Below, piece after piece: positions 1 through 7,250 of a DNA stretch of 17,274 nt. The stretch's first letter is position 1, and every line of letters starts with the position of its first letter. The stretch spans positions 12,542-29,815 of the forward strand of contig DITE01000029.1 of NCBI GenBank assembly GCA_002422725.1, read 5' to 3'. The position numbers and the translations under genes were made by a program. Below the pieces are notes generated by a model. The model was not told the origin of the DNA, did no database searches, and was given only the letters and a program-made list of their open reading frames with translations. Source of the stretch: Bacteroidales bacterium UBA6192 (lineage in GTDB: Bacteria; Bacteroidota; Bacteroidia; Bacteroidales; F082).

Positions 1-15
1 CTGATGATCAGAATC

Positions 16-1371
16 CTACAACAAGAAGCTCATCATAATACCAGCTGCTACAGCCGAGCCGATAACACCAGCTACATTAGGAGCCATGGCATGCATAAGC
101 AGGTGGTTCGATGGGTCGCTTTTTAGTCCTTCGAGCTGAACTACCCGGGCGCTGTCGGGTACAGCTGATACACCTGCTGCCCCAAGCAAAGGGTTGATCT
201 TGTTTTCGTCAGGCAAAAATAGGTTCATCACCTTGGCAAATAAAACGCCTCCTGCCGTGGCAAACATAAAACTAACTGCACCCAGCACAAAGATGAGGAT
301 CGAAGTGTCGGTCAGAAAAACATCAGCCTGCGTTGAAGCTCCAACTGTTAACCCCAGCAAGATAGTAACGATATCAATCATGGAGTTTCGGGCAGTATCT
401 GCTAACCTTTTGGTAACTCCGCTTTCCTTCAGGATATTGCCAAAAAACAACATGCCAAGCAATGGAAGTGCACCGGGCGAAATAAAAGTAGTGAGTATAA
501 GACCGATGATGGGAAAAAGGATTTTTTCCAGTTTAGAAACTGATCTGGGAGGTTTCATCCTGATCAGTCGTTCGCGTTTTGAAGTGAGCAGCCTCATAAT
601 CGGAGGCTGAATAACCGGCACCAATGCCATGTAGGAATAAGCTGCGATAGCGATTGGTCCAATGAGGTTCTTTGTTTCATATCCATGAACAATACCACCA
701 TTGGCAAGTTTGGATGCCAGAAAAATAGCCGTTGGGCCATCAGCTCCACCGATAATCCCGATTGAACCAGCCTCGGGCATATTGAATCCTACATAAAGAG
801 CTCCAAGAAAGGTTAAAAAGATACCAAGCTGAGCAGCAGCACCGAGCAGCATAAGTCTTGGATTGGAAATCAGGGAAGAAAAATCAGTCATAGCACCGAT
901 ACCCAGAAAAATCAATGGTGGATAGATACCATTAGTAACTCCAAAGTACAAATAGTTAAGCACACTGCCTTGCTGATAGATACCAAGTTGCAGGTTAACT
1001 CCACCATCCTGAAAAAAGGGAATGTTTCCGATAATGATACCTGTCCCTATGGGGATGAGGAGCAAAGGCTCATAGTCATATTTGATGGCTAAGAAGATAA
1101 AAAACAACCCGACAACAATCATGATCAGGTTGCCATGTGTTGCATTGCGGAAACCGGTAAACGCATAAAACTTACTGAGACCTTCCTTGGTTTTCTCTGT
1201 TGCAAAATTCGTAATGTCACCTTCCTGTTCCAGCTGGGATACATCATTTGCGGAAACTTCGGTCTGCGGGCCAATTTTGGCTGCCAGTCCAGGATTGGAG
1301 ACAACGAGAAAATTAAGTGAAACCAGGAGACCCAGAATGCTGAAAATTGTGATCGACTTTCGTAAATTCAT
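16..1371 (-). CDS. mmdB: Na+-translocating methylmalonyl-CoA/oxaloacetate decarboxylase, beta subunit
   Basis: This is the integral membrane subunit of a biotin-dependent decarboxylase. It removes CO2 from carboxybiotin and couples this to export of Na+. The 451-residue protein is strongly hydrophobic with many membrane segments. GIIGGADGPT near residue 205 holds D211, equivalent to the Na+-site aspartate of Klebsiella OadB. NPLLGAAGVSAVPDSARV holds N393 and S402, with the same nine-residue spacing as the OadB pair N373/S382. It is the last visible gene of the cluster and starts 3 nt after the biotin-carrier stop. An oddity is the N-terminus: a signal-like hydrophobic stretch (about residues 7-31) and some 45 polar residues precede the usual first membrane helix. 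The family is certain. The substrate (methylmalonyl-CoA rather than oxaloacetate or glutaconyl-CoA) is inferred from the adjacent epimerase and carboxyltransferase. Positions 1-15 hold no further feature. Confidence 0.95.
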   Translation of the reverse strand: MNLRKSITIFSILGLLVSLNFLVVSNPGLAAKIGPQTEVSANDVSQLEQEGDITNFATEKTKEGLSKFYAFTGFRNATHGNLIMIVVGLFFIFLAIKYDYEPLLLIPIGTGIIIGNIPFFQDGGVNLQLGIYQQGSVLNYLYFGVTNGIYPPLIFLGIGAMTDFSSLISNPRLMLLGAAAQLGIFLTFLGALYVGFNMPEAGSIGIIGGADGPTAIFLASKLANGGIVHGYETKNLIGPIAIAAYSYMALVPVIQPPIMRLLTSKRERLIRMKPPRSVSKLEKILFPIIGLILTTFISPGALPLLGMLFFGNILKESGVTKRLADTARNSMIDIVTILLGLTVGASTQADVFLTDTSILIFVLGAVSFMFATAGGVLFAKVMNLFLPDENKINPLLGAAGVSAVPDSARVVQLEGLKSDPSNHLLMHAMAPNVAGVIGSAVAAGIMMSFLL

Positions 1372-1374
1372 GGT

Positions 1375-1806
1375 CTATTCTATTTCGAGTAAAACGTCTC
1401 CCTGCAACACATTATCACCAACTTTAACCTTAAGGGTTTTGATGATACCATCCTTTTCGGCCAACAGATTATTCTCCATCTTCATGGCTTCATACACGAG
1501 AATCTTATCACCCCGCTTTATTTTATCACCCTGATTGATGAATATGGACAGGATGCATCCCGGAAGTGGTGCTTTCACGCTGTAAACCGTTGCGCGAACT
1601 GTTTCGTTGCGCGCAATAATATGCGATCCTTCAGGTTTAACCACTGCCGACCGAACCAGAATTGGGGTTTTGGTTTCTGTTTTTCTCTTTTCTATCTCCA
1701 CCTGATAGATTGTTCCATTCACTTCAACTTCGGCTAAAGAATTTTCCAGTTTCACGATTTCCACTTCGTAATCGTTGCCTCTGATATTGAATTTAAAACT
1801 TTTCAT
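1375..1806 (-). CDS. Biotin carboxyl carrier subunit of the decarboxylase
   Basis: This small carrier protein (143 residues) swings carboxybiotin between the carboxyltransferase and the membrane decarboxylase. The C-terminal half (about 75-143) is a biotinyl/lipoyl domain with the canonical motif EAMKMEN, in which K109 is the predicted biotinylated lysine. PLPG at about 80-83 marks the start of the domain. The N-terminal half (1-45) is a small beta-rich region, and residues 40-70 form a charged linker. Unlike many homologues the linker is not a long Pro/Ala-rich hinge. The open frame extends upstream to 1860, but I start at 1806: the MKSFKF beginning matches the family, an AAGG lies just upstream, and the longer version would overlap the OadG-type gene. 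The gap to that gene is 11 nt. Confidence 0.93.
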   Translation of the reverse strand: MKSFKFNIRGNDYEVEIVKLENSLAEVEVNGTIYQVEIEKRKTETKTPILVRSAVVKPEGSHIIARNETVRATVYSVKAPLPGCILSIFINQGDKIKRGDKILVYEAMKMENNLLAEKDGIIKTLKVKVGDNVLQGDVLLEIE

Positions 1807-1817
1807 ACCTTGATGTA

Positions 1818-2189
1818 TTAGCGGTTGAGGCCTCTCAGGCCATAAATTTTTGAACTCCACGGTGAATAAGTCCGGGAAACTTTTCTTATGGTGATAATAT
1901 TACTCTCTTCATCGTGCAATTCGGTTGCGAAAAAGAGGGCAAGTCCGATAGCTGCAGTTACTTCTCCGGGTATCATTAGATCCTTGTCGGATTTTATCTG
2001 GCTCAGCTTTCCCTGCCGGCGCAACTTCAGTTTCAGCTGAAGGTTGATGGCTTTTGATAGACTATCAAACACAAAATAGAGAATGAGCAGTGCCGCAAAA
2101 ACAATGACATAGCTCACCACTGAAATCACAATACCTTCGGTTAACAAGGTTTCGGGAACATCAACAATTTCGGTCAGTAGAGGCATCAT
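1818..2189 (-). CDS. OadG-family gamma/delta subunit of the sodium-pump decarboxylase
   Basis: This is a small membrane subunit (123 residues) of the OadG/MmdD type, which links the soluble carboxyltransferase to the membrane beta subunit. One clear transmembrane helix spans about residues 20-42, followed by a basic cytoplasmic stretch (KLKLRRQGK) and a second moderately hydrophobic segment at about 73-91. The C-terminus carries RTYSPWSSKIYGLRG, a tail I associate with Bacteroidota members of this family. Its start overlaps the mmdA stop by one base (TAATG), which suggests translational coupling. A second ATG follows directly, so translation may begin at 2189 or 2186. Primary sequence is poorly conserved in this family, so the call rests on size, topology and position between mmdA and the biotin carrier. 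Confidence 0.85.
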   Translation of the reverse strand: MMPLLTEIVDVPETLLTEGIVISVVSYVIVFAALLILYFVFDSLSKAINLQLKLKLRRQGKLSQIKSDKDLMIPGEVTAAIGLALFFATELHDEESNIITIRKVSRTYSPWSSKIYGLRGLNR

Positions 2190-3748
2190 TATAGTGGGAT
2201 GTTAGAGTGTTTTTTAGGTGGATTGACATCCTTTTTGGTTGCAAGAGCCTGTAAGGCTCTGATAATCCTGAACCGGCTGTTACGGGGCTCTATCACATCA
2301 TCGATATATCCATAACGGGCAGCTTCATAAGGATTGGCAAATTTCTCCCTGTATTCTTCCTCTTTTGTTTTTACATACTGCTGCCGTTCTTCAGGATCTT
2401 TAATCTGAAGAATGGTTTTTCCTTCGAGCACTTCAATCGCTCCGGCTGGTCCCATAACAGCTATTTCGGCCGATGGCCAGGCGTAATTGATGTCGCCGCG
2501 GAGTTGTTTGGATCCCATCACATCGTGTGCACCACCATATGACTTGCGGAGGGTTACGGTAACTTTAGGCACAGTGGCCTCGCCATATGCAAACAGGAGT
2601 TTTGCCCCATGGATAATAATCCCGCCATATTCCTGTGCGCTGCCCGGCAAAAATCCAGGAACATCAACGAGGGTAACAATCGGAATATTGAATGCATCGC
2701 AAAAACGTACAAACCTTGCGGCTTTGCGTGAGGCATCAATGTCGAGTACTCCAGCCAGAAAATTAGGCTGATTGGCAACAATGCCTACCGACATCCCATT
2801 GAATTTTGCAAAGCCAATAACTATATTTTTAGCAAAGTTCCGATGAATCTCCAGAAACTCTCCATAATCAACGATTGAATGAATGATGTCGAGAACATCA
2901 TATGGTTTATTAGCATTCTCAGGTATAATCTGATTCAGACTATCCTCAAGCCTGTTAATCGGATCGGTGCATTCGGTCAATGGTGGCTCCTCGAGGTTGT
3001 TTTGAGGAATATATGACAGCAATTTTCTTATCAGCAGTATGCCCTCCTCTTCGTTGGTAACCACGAAATGGGTAACTCCGCTTTTGGTTCCGTGAACCCA
3101 TGCGCCACCAAGATCTTCGGTTGAAATATCTTCCCCGGTAACTGTCTTTGTTACTTTTGGCCCGGTGACAAACATATAGCTTGAGGTTTCGCTCATGAGC
3201 ACAAAATCGGTAAGTGCAGGCGAATACACTGCACCTCCGGCGCAAGGTCCAAAAACAGCGGAGATTTGAGGAATCACACCTGAGGCCATAATGTTACGCT
3301 GAAAAATATCAGCATAGCCAGCCAGACTCCTAACCCCTTCCTGAATACGCGCTCCACCGCTGTCGTTAATACCAATCACCGGAGCTCCAACTTTCATGGC
3401 CTGATCCATTATCTTACATATTTTCTGGGCATAGGTTTCTGACAGGGAACCGCCAAACACGGTAAAATCCTGCGAAAACACATAAACCACTCTACCATCT
3501 ATGGTGCCATGACCGGTCACAACCCCATCGCCCATATAGTGCTCTTCTTCAAGTCCAAAATCGTGCGAGCGGTGCATGACAAACATATCAAACTCTTCGA
3601 AACTTCCCTCATCCAGAAGCATCTCAAGGCGTTCACGGGCAGTGAATTTACCCTTCGCATGCTGGCTCTCGATGCGATTCACTCCTCCGCCTTTTTTGGC
3701 TTCAATCCGCTTCTCAAGAAGCTCTTTTATCTTTTGTTCAATGGACAT
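2189..3748 (-). CDS. mmdA: Methylmalonyl-CoA decarboxylase alpha subunit (carboxyltransferase)
   Basis: This soluble carboxyltransferase (519 residues, the usual family length) moves the carboxyl group of (S)-methylmalonyl-CoA onto biotin and releases propionyl-CoA. It has two crotonase-like halves. The N-terminal half shows INDSGGARIQEG (127-138) and FGPCAGGAVYSP (166-177). The C-terminal half shows VDVPGFLPGSAQEYGGII and GGAHDVMGSKQLRGD, the CoA- and biotin-binding glycine-rich loops that form the oxyanion holes. The same family includes the beta subunit of propionyl-CoA carboxylase, and sequence alone cannot give direction. The adjoining epimerase, biotin carrier, OadG and OadB genes, with no biotin carboxylase in view, favour decarboxylation with Na+ export. 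It lies 17 nt downstream of mce. Confidence 0.95.
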   Translation of the reverse strand: MSIEQKIKELLEKRIEAKKGGGVNRIESQHAKGKFTARERLEMLLDEGSFEEFDMFVMHRSHDFGLEEEHYMGDGVVTGHGTIDGRVVYVFSQDFTVFGGSLSETYAQKICKIMDQAMKVGAPVIGINDSGGARIQEGVRSLAGYADIFQRNIMASGVIPQISAVFGPCAGGAVYSPALTDFVLMSETSSYMFVTGPKVTKTVTGEDISTEDLGGAWVHGTKSGVTHFVVTNEEEGILLIRKLLSYIPQNNLEEPPLTECTDPINRLEDSLNQIIPENANKPYDVLDIIHSIVDYGEFLEIHRNFAKNIVIGFAKFNGMSVGIVANQPNFLAGVLDIDASRKAARFVRFCDAFNIPIVTLVDVPGFLPGSAQEYGGIIIHGAKLLFAYGEATVPKVTVTLRKSYGGAHDVMGSKQLRGDINYAWPSAEIAVMGPAGAIEVLEGKTILQIKDPEERQQYVKTKEEEYREKFANPYEAARYGYIDDVIEPRNSRFRIIRALQALATKKDVNPPKKHSNIPL

Positions 3749-3765
3749 AATCCCAATATTTAATG

Positions 3766-4176
3766 TTATTTGTTCTTGTCTTCACACAGCTCCGTTAACA
3801 CACCAAAAGTAGATTTGGGATGCAAAAATGCAATGTGCATACCTTCAGCTCCTTTTCGGGGCTTCTCGTCAACCAGGCGAATTCCGGACTCCTTCACTTC
3901 CTCCAGAACTTTCTCCAATTCATTCACAGCAAAGGCTATATGATGAATACCTTCGCCTTTCTTTTCAATAAACTTACCAATAGGCCCTTCGGGATCGGTG
4001 CTTTCAAGAAGCTCAATTTTTGTTTGCCCAACTTTAAAAAAGGCTGTCTTGACTTTTTGATCAGTAACCTCTTCAATGGCGTAACAAACCGTGCCTAAAA
4101 GTTTCTCATAATAGGGAATTGCTGTTTCTAAATTAACTACCGCAATTCCAATATGCTCAATATGAGTAGGTTTCAT
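3766..4176 (-). CDS. mce: Methylmalonyl-CoA epimerase
   Basis: This enzyme interconverts (R)- and (S)-methylmalonyl-CoA. It links methylmalonyl-CoA mutase, which makes the R form from succinyl-CoA, to the decarboxylase encoded downstream. The 136-residue protein has the paired beta-alpha-beta-beta-beta modules of the vicinal oxygen chelate fold. Candidate metal ligands are H8 in IEHIGIAV, H78/H79 in GIHHIAFAV and E129 in VLTELCE, with a further acidic position around E55. The size and motifs are typical of bacterial epimerases. It is the first gene of the operon. Transcription probably starts near 4198 from a TACTTTTG box, giving a leader of about 22 nt, and a CRP-like palindrome covers this start point. 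Mutase genes are not in the window. Confidence 0.94.
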   Translation of the reverse strand: MKPTHIEHIGIAVVNLETAIPYYEKLLGTVCYAIEEVTDQKVKTAFFKVGQTKIELLESTDPEGPIGKFIEKKGEGIHHIAFAVNELEKVLEEVKESGIRLVDEKPRKGAEGMHIAFLHPKSTFGVLTELCEDKNK

Positions 4177-4186
4177 AATTTTAATA

Positions 4187-4204
4187 TTGTGAAATATTTC
4201 ACAA
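4187..4204. promoter_or_regulatory. CRP/FNR-like palindromic operator
   Basis: TTGTGAAATATTTCACAA is a perfect 18-bp palindrome containing TGTGA-N6-TCACA, the core recognised by E. coli CRP. It overlaps the last bases of the mce -7 box and the predicted start point, so a protein bound here would be expected to block the mce-mmd promoter. Family members in Bacteroidota include Crp/Fnr-type regulators. Which one binds, if any, is unknown. A role at the divergent 4334 gene is also possible. Confidence 0.5.
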
Positions 4205-4209
4205 AAGTA
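4202..4209 (-). promoter_or_regulatory. -7 box of the mce-mmd operon promoter
   Basis: On the minus strand the sequence reads TACTTTTG, a full match to the Bacteroidota -7 consensus TAnnTTTG. Transcription would begin near 4198, about 22 nt before the mce ATG. I see no TTTG at the expected -33 position. That region instead holds the loop of an inverted repeat, so the promoter may be weak or regulated. Confidence 0.5.
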
Positions 4210-4221
4210 AGACTATTTATC

Positions 4222-4239
4222 GCTTATCTGTTGATAAGC
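4222..4239. repeat. Inverted repeat over the -33 region of the mce promoter
   Basis: GCTTATC-TGTT-GATAAGC is a perfect 7-bp inverted repeat with a 4-nt centre. Its centre falls where the -33 element of the mce promoter should be, upstream of the start point, so it is not a leader hairpin of that operon. A second operator is the simplest reading, but it could be chance in AT-rich DNA. Confidence 0.35.
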
Positions 4240-4333
4240 ATTACATATTTGGGTTATTTTTTGCATTCCGATGTAATTTAGAAAGATTATAACTAAGTAT
4301 TTTCGTAATATTGTCAGTTAAATTGTCCTTTGC

Positions 4334-5860
4334 ATGTTAAAGCGCCTTATTTATCTGGTATCAATCATTTTATTGTTGTCGTGCCCTTTAAACGGCCAGC
4401 AATTTGTGGATGTAAAAGCAGAACTGCAGGGTATCAGCGAAGGAAGTGCACGATGGATTGATTCTGATCGCGATGGCGACCTGGATGTGTTGCTGATGGG
4501 GGAGCGTTTTAAAGGACAGACCAGGGGAATCAGTACCCACATTTACAGAAACCTTCGCAACGACAAGTTCGCTCGTTATGCACCGGGAATACCTGATTTA
4601 CATCGGGGTGACTTCGACGTTGCCGATTTCAATCTGGATGGAATTGAAGACATTGCTGTTATGGGCGAAAAACCAGATGGCACGCTCATCGCTACCATAT
4701 ATAGAGGTATTGGGAATGGGCAATACCAACCAACCAGCATCCCTTTTACGCCTGCAAGGGATGGCTCAATCCGGTTCGGTGATTTTGATGGCGATGGTGA
4801 TCAGGATATTTTAATTGCAGGAGAAGCAAAATCAGGATTGATTACCCAAATATACAGAAACGACCGAAACAATACGTTTGTGCTTATTGATGCTGGTCTC
4901 AGAGGTATCAAACGTGGTATCGCCATCTGGTATGATTACAATCTGGATGGTTATCCGGATGTTTTTGTTACCGGAGCAGATCAACGTGGGTCACCATTCA
5001 GCATGCTTTATGAAAATACAAACAGTAGTTTTGTTGCCTTAAACACAGGAATAGTACCGCTCAAACATAGCTTTGCTGCAACCGGCGACTTTGATAATGA
5101 TGGCGATCTTGATATTTTGGTCATTGGCGAATCAACCAACAATAGTATTACTACCCGACTATACAGAAATAACAGAAGTCAGGGATTTTCGAGAATCGTT
5201 GTCCCCTTTGTTTCTGTGAGAAGCGGTTTTGCCGACTGGGGTGATTTTGACGGCGATGGCGATGTTGATCTGCTCATCAGCGGTGAATCAGCAAAAGGGC
5301 CGGTTTCGAAAATCTATAAAAACAACAGGCTCTCCGGATTTAGTGAGCTGAACGAGAATGTGACCGGACTATATATGAGCACGGGCCAATGGGGCGATTA
5401 TGACCAGGATGGAGACCTTGACATACTTATTGCCGGTTTAACTTATGATTTTCAATATCATACAAAAGTATACAGAAATGATCTTCCCTTGGTTGCAACT
5501 ACTATTGCAGGCAAGGAAGAAGTTTATGAAGATATTTTTAACAATTCCGTTGTTGTGCCCGAGCGCGCAGGCCCTACCTATTATTACCTCTACTCATCTT
5601 CCTATACCAAACTGGAAGGAGCTAAAGAAAAGGCTTACTATTTGTTTATCAGTCCGGTGAAAAAGCCCAGGAAACAATTCGAGATGGAAGATGTCTATAA
5701 CCAGATGATCCGGAAAAAATATCCGGAATGGTCGCAGATCGATCAGGGAAATATCGTTGCAATAGGGAAACCAAGCATGGCCGAAGGTGTATCATCGCGA
5801 CAGAGAATAATCGATGAGTACTCGGGCAAATCTTTCAAAGTGATCGAAATCAACTGGTAA
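4334..5860 (+). CDS. Secreted FG-GAP/VCBS repeat protein, predicted seven-bladed propeller
   Basis: The function is not known. The N-terminus is an export signal: basic MLKR, then a hydrophobic run, then either signal-peptidase I cleavage near NGQ or a lipobox LLSC with C17. Seven calcium-binding loops of the form DxDxDGxxD begin at residues 43, 98, 150, 201, 252, 304 and 355, about 51 residues apart. The clearest are DFDGDGDQD, DFDNDGDLD and DFDGDGDVD. Seven FG-GAP-like units of this length suggest an integrin-alpha-type beta-propeller outside the cytoplasm. Residues from about 385 to 508 form a separate C-terminal region that I do not recognise. It is rich in Tyr and Lys and does not resemble a type IX secretion sorting domain. 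The gene is divergent from mce and ends 4 bp from the convergent gatD stop. A possible promoter (TTTG at 4248, TAATTTAG at 4274) has poor spacing. Confidence 0.85.
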   Translation: MLKRLIYLVSIILLLSCPLNGQQFVDVKAELQGISEGSARWIDSDRDGDLDVLLMGERFKGQTRGISTHIYRNLRNDKFARYAPGIPDLHRGDFDVADFNLDGIEDIAVMGEKPDGTLIATIYRGIGNGQYQPTSIPFTPARDGSIRFGDFDGDGDQDILIAGEAKSGLITQIYRNDRNNTFVLIDAGLRGIKRGIAIWYDYNLDGYPDVFVTGADQRGSPFSMLYENTNSSFVALNTGIVPLKHSFAATGDFDNDGDLDILVIGESTNNSITTRLYRNNRSQGFSRIVVPFVSVRSGFADWGDFDGDGDVDLLISGESAKGPVSKIYKNNRLSGFSELNENVTGLYMSTGQWGDYDQDGDLDILIAGLTYDFQYHTKVYRNDLPLVATTIAGKEEVYEDIFNNSVVVPERAGPTYYYLYSSSYTKLEGAKEKAYYLFISPVKKPRKQFEMEDVYNQMIRKKYPEWSQIDQGNIVAIGKPSMAEGVSSRQRIIDEYSGKSFKVIEINW

Positions 5861-5864
5861 GAAA

Positions 5865-7250
5865 CTATTTGTGTACTTTCCTGATAAAATCTTCCACTTC
5901 AGGAACACCTCCCTGATATACTAAATACCCGTTATATGGCTCGCGTGGTGTAATCTCATCATTCACAGAGGTAAGCATCAGTCTTTTCACCTCGGCCGGA
6001 TCATCGGTTTGCCCGAGAACCCAGCTTAGCTTAATGAAAGCTACTTCGGGAAGCATATTACCGGTTGGAACTATTCCTTTGGCCATCATGTCGCGTCCGG
6101 TGTCATACACAAACATATGTACATATCCCCAGATTGTCTGTAGAGTCATATACATGTGTACCCCTTTGGCATGAGCCCTTTCAATGGCCGGATAGAGTTC
6201 CTTGTTCACATGCCCCAGACCAGTGCCAACAATCACTACACCGCGATAACCAGCATCGACCAATGCATCCAGGGTGTCGGGTTTCATCCCGGGGTAATAA
6301 TAGAGCATGGTAACTTCATCGCTGTAATAAGGCAATATCTTCACATTGCGGTCGTTGCGCCTTTTGTTGTAGGTTTTGTGTATCGGACTTATGGTCTTGC
6401 GATTAATCATGGCAAGTGGTGTGTCACCAATGGTGCGAAAAGTTGAGCGGTAACTCGAGTGCATCTTGCGCACCCGTGTTCCTTTATGCAACAGCCCATA
6501 TTCATCGGAAGTGGGACCAAACATACACACCATTACCTCGGCAATGTCCGACTGGCCCGCTGCTTTCATGGCGTGCATCAGGTTGAGGGCGGCATCTGAG
6601 CTTGGCCGGTCGCTCGATCGCTGCGAACCCACAAGGACCACCGGAACAGGCAGGTTCTGGCACATAAAAGTTAGTGCTGCGCCAGTATGATGCAGGGTGT
6701 CGGTGCCATGCCCAACCACTATGCCGTCGATGCCTTGTTCAATTTCCTTTCCGATGGCTTTTGCCAAGCCGATGTATTGCTTCGGCCCCATATTTTCGCT
6801 GAAAACAGCAAAAAGCTTTTCGGTATCCAGATTGCATATATCAGCCAGTTCAGGCACAGCTCCATAGAGTTCGCCGGGCGAAAAGGCAGGAATAACGGCT
6901 CCGGTTCGATAATCAAGGCGCGATGCTATTGTGCCACCTGTGCCAAAGAGTTTCACATGAGGCAATCCAGGTGTTGTCGGAAACTGTTTTTCAGGAATCT
7001 TGTAATTGGCCTTTTTATACCCTGTTTCCTTCATCGATTTGATCGTCCTGACATCAACTCCCACATTGTATCCGGTTGGAATTTTCATGACAATATGTTG
7101 GTCGTCATCGTTTTCTGACCTTGGCAGTATGGTGCCGATAAACTTGCCGCGGGTGGTTTCCACCTCAGCCTGACCCCACACCCTGGCGTTGTATTTTTTT
7201 AATGTGTCCAGCGCGTCGCCTTTATATCCTTGAAAAATGTCTTCGCTCAT
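5865..7250 (-). CDS. gatD: Glu-tRNA(Gln) amidotransferase subunit D (archaeal GatDE type)
   Basis: GatD is the L-asparaginase-like subunit that frees ammonia from Gln or Asn and passes it to GatE for conversion of Glu-tRNA(Gln) to Gln-tRNA(Gln). The protein has 461 residues. Residues 20-70 form the small N-terminal beta domain found in GatD but absent from plain asparaginases, including KIPTGYNVGVDV. The asparaginase core follows with GTGGTIASRLDYRTGAV (103-119), GHGTDTLHHTGAALTF (180-195), GSQRSSDRPSSDAALNL (208-224) and RKMHSS (261-266). The predicted catalytic set is T107, T183, D184 and K262, all present. DYRTGAV and SSDRPSSDA are characteristic of GatD. The gene overlaps gatE by 4 bp (ATGA), so the two subunits are probably made together by coupled translation. 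A stand-alone cytoplasmic asparaginase is the alternative, but the partner gene makes it unlikely. Confidence 0.92.
   Translation of the reverse strand: MSEDIFQGYKGDALDTLKKYNARVWGQAEVETTRGKFIGTILPRSENDDDQHIVMKIPTGYNVGVDVRTIKSMKETGYKKANYKIPEKQFPTTPGLPHVKLFGTGGTIASRLDYRTGAVIPAFSPGELYGAVPELADICNLDTEKLFAVFSENMGPKQYIGLAKAIGKEIEQGIDGIVVGHGTDTLHHTGAALTFMCQNLPVPVVLVGSQRSSDRPSSDAALNLMHAMKAAGQSDIAEVMVCMFGPTSDEYGLLHKGTRVRKMHSSYRSTFRTIGDTPLAMINRKTISPIHKTYNKRRNDRNVKILPYYSDEVTMLYYYPGMKPDTLDALVDAGYRGVVIVGTGLGHVNKELYPAIERAHAKGVHMYMTLQTIWGYVHMFVYDTGRDMMAKGIVPTGNMLPEVAFIKLSWVLGQTDDPAEVKRLMLTSVNDEITPREPYNGYLVYQGGVPEVEDFIRKVHK

Noticed and set aside
4260..4281. TTTG at 4260 with TAATTTAG at 4274 as a promoter for the FG-GAP gene
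   Set aside because: The 10-nt spacing is too short, the alternative TTTG at 4248 gives 22 nt, and the -7 box is imperfect; not strong enough to list as a feature.
6687..7118. Plus-strand open frame of 143 codons inside gatD
   Set aside because: It is antisense to the conserved GatD asparaginase core and N-terminal domain, with no coding features of its own.
5865..7250. Reading gatD as an ordinary L-asparaginase
   Set aside because: The GatD-specific N-terminal domain, the DYRTGAV and SSDRPSSDA motifs and the overlapping gatE gene all point to the amidotransferase subunit.
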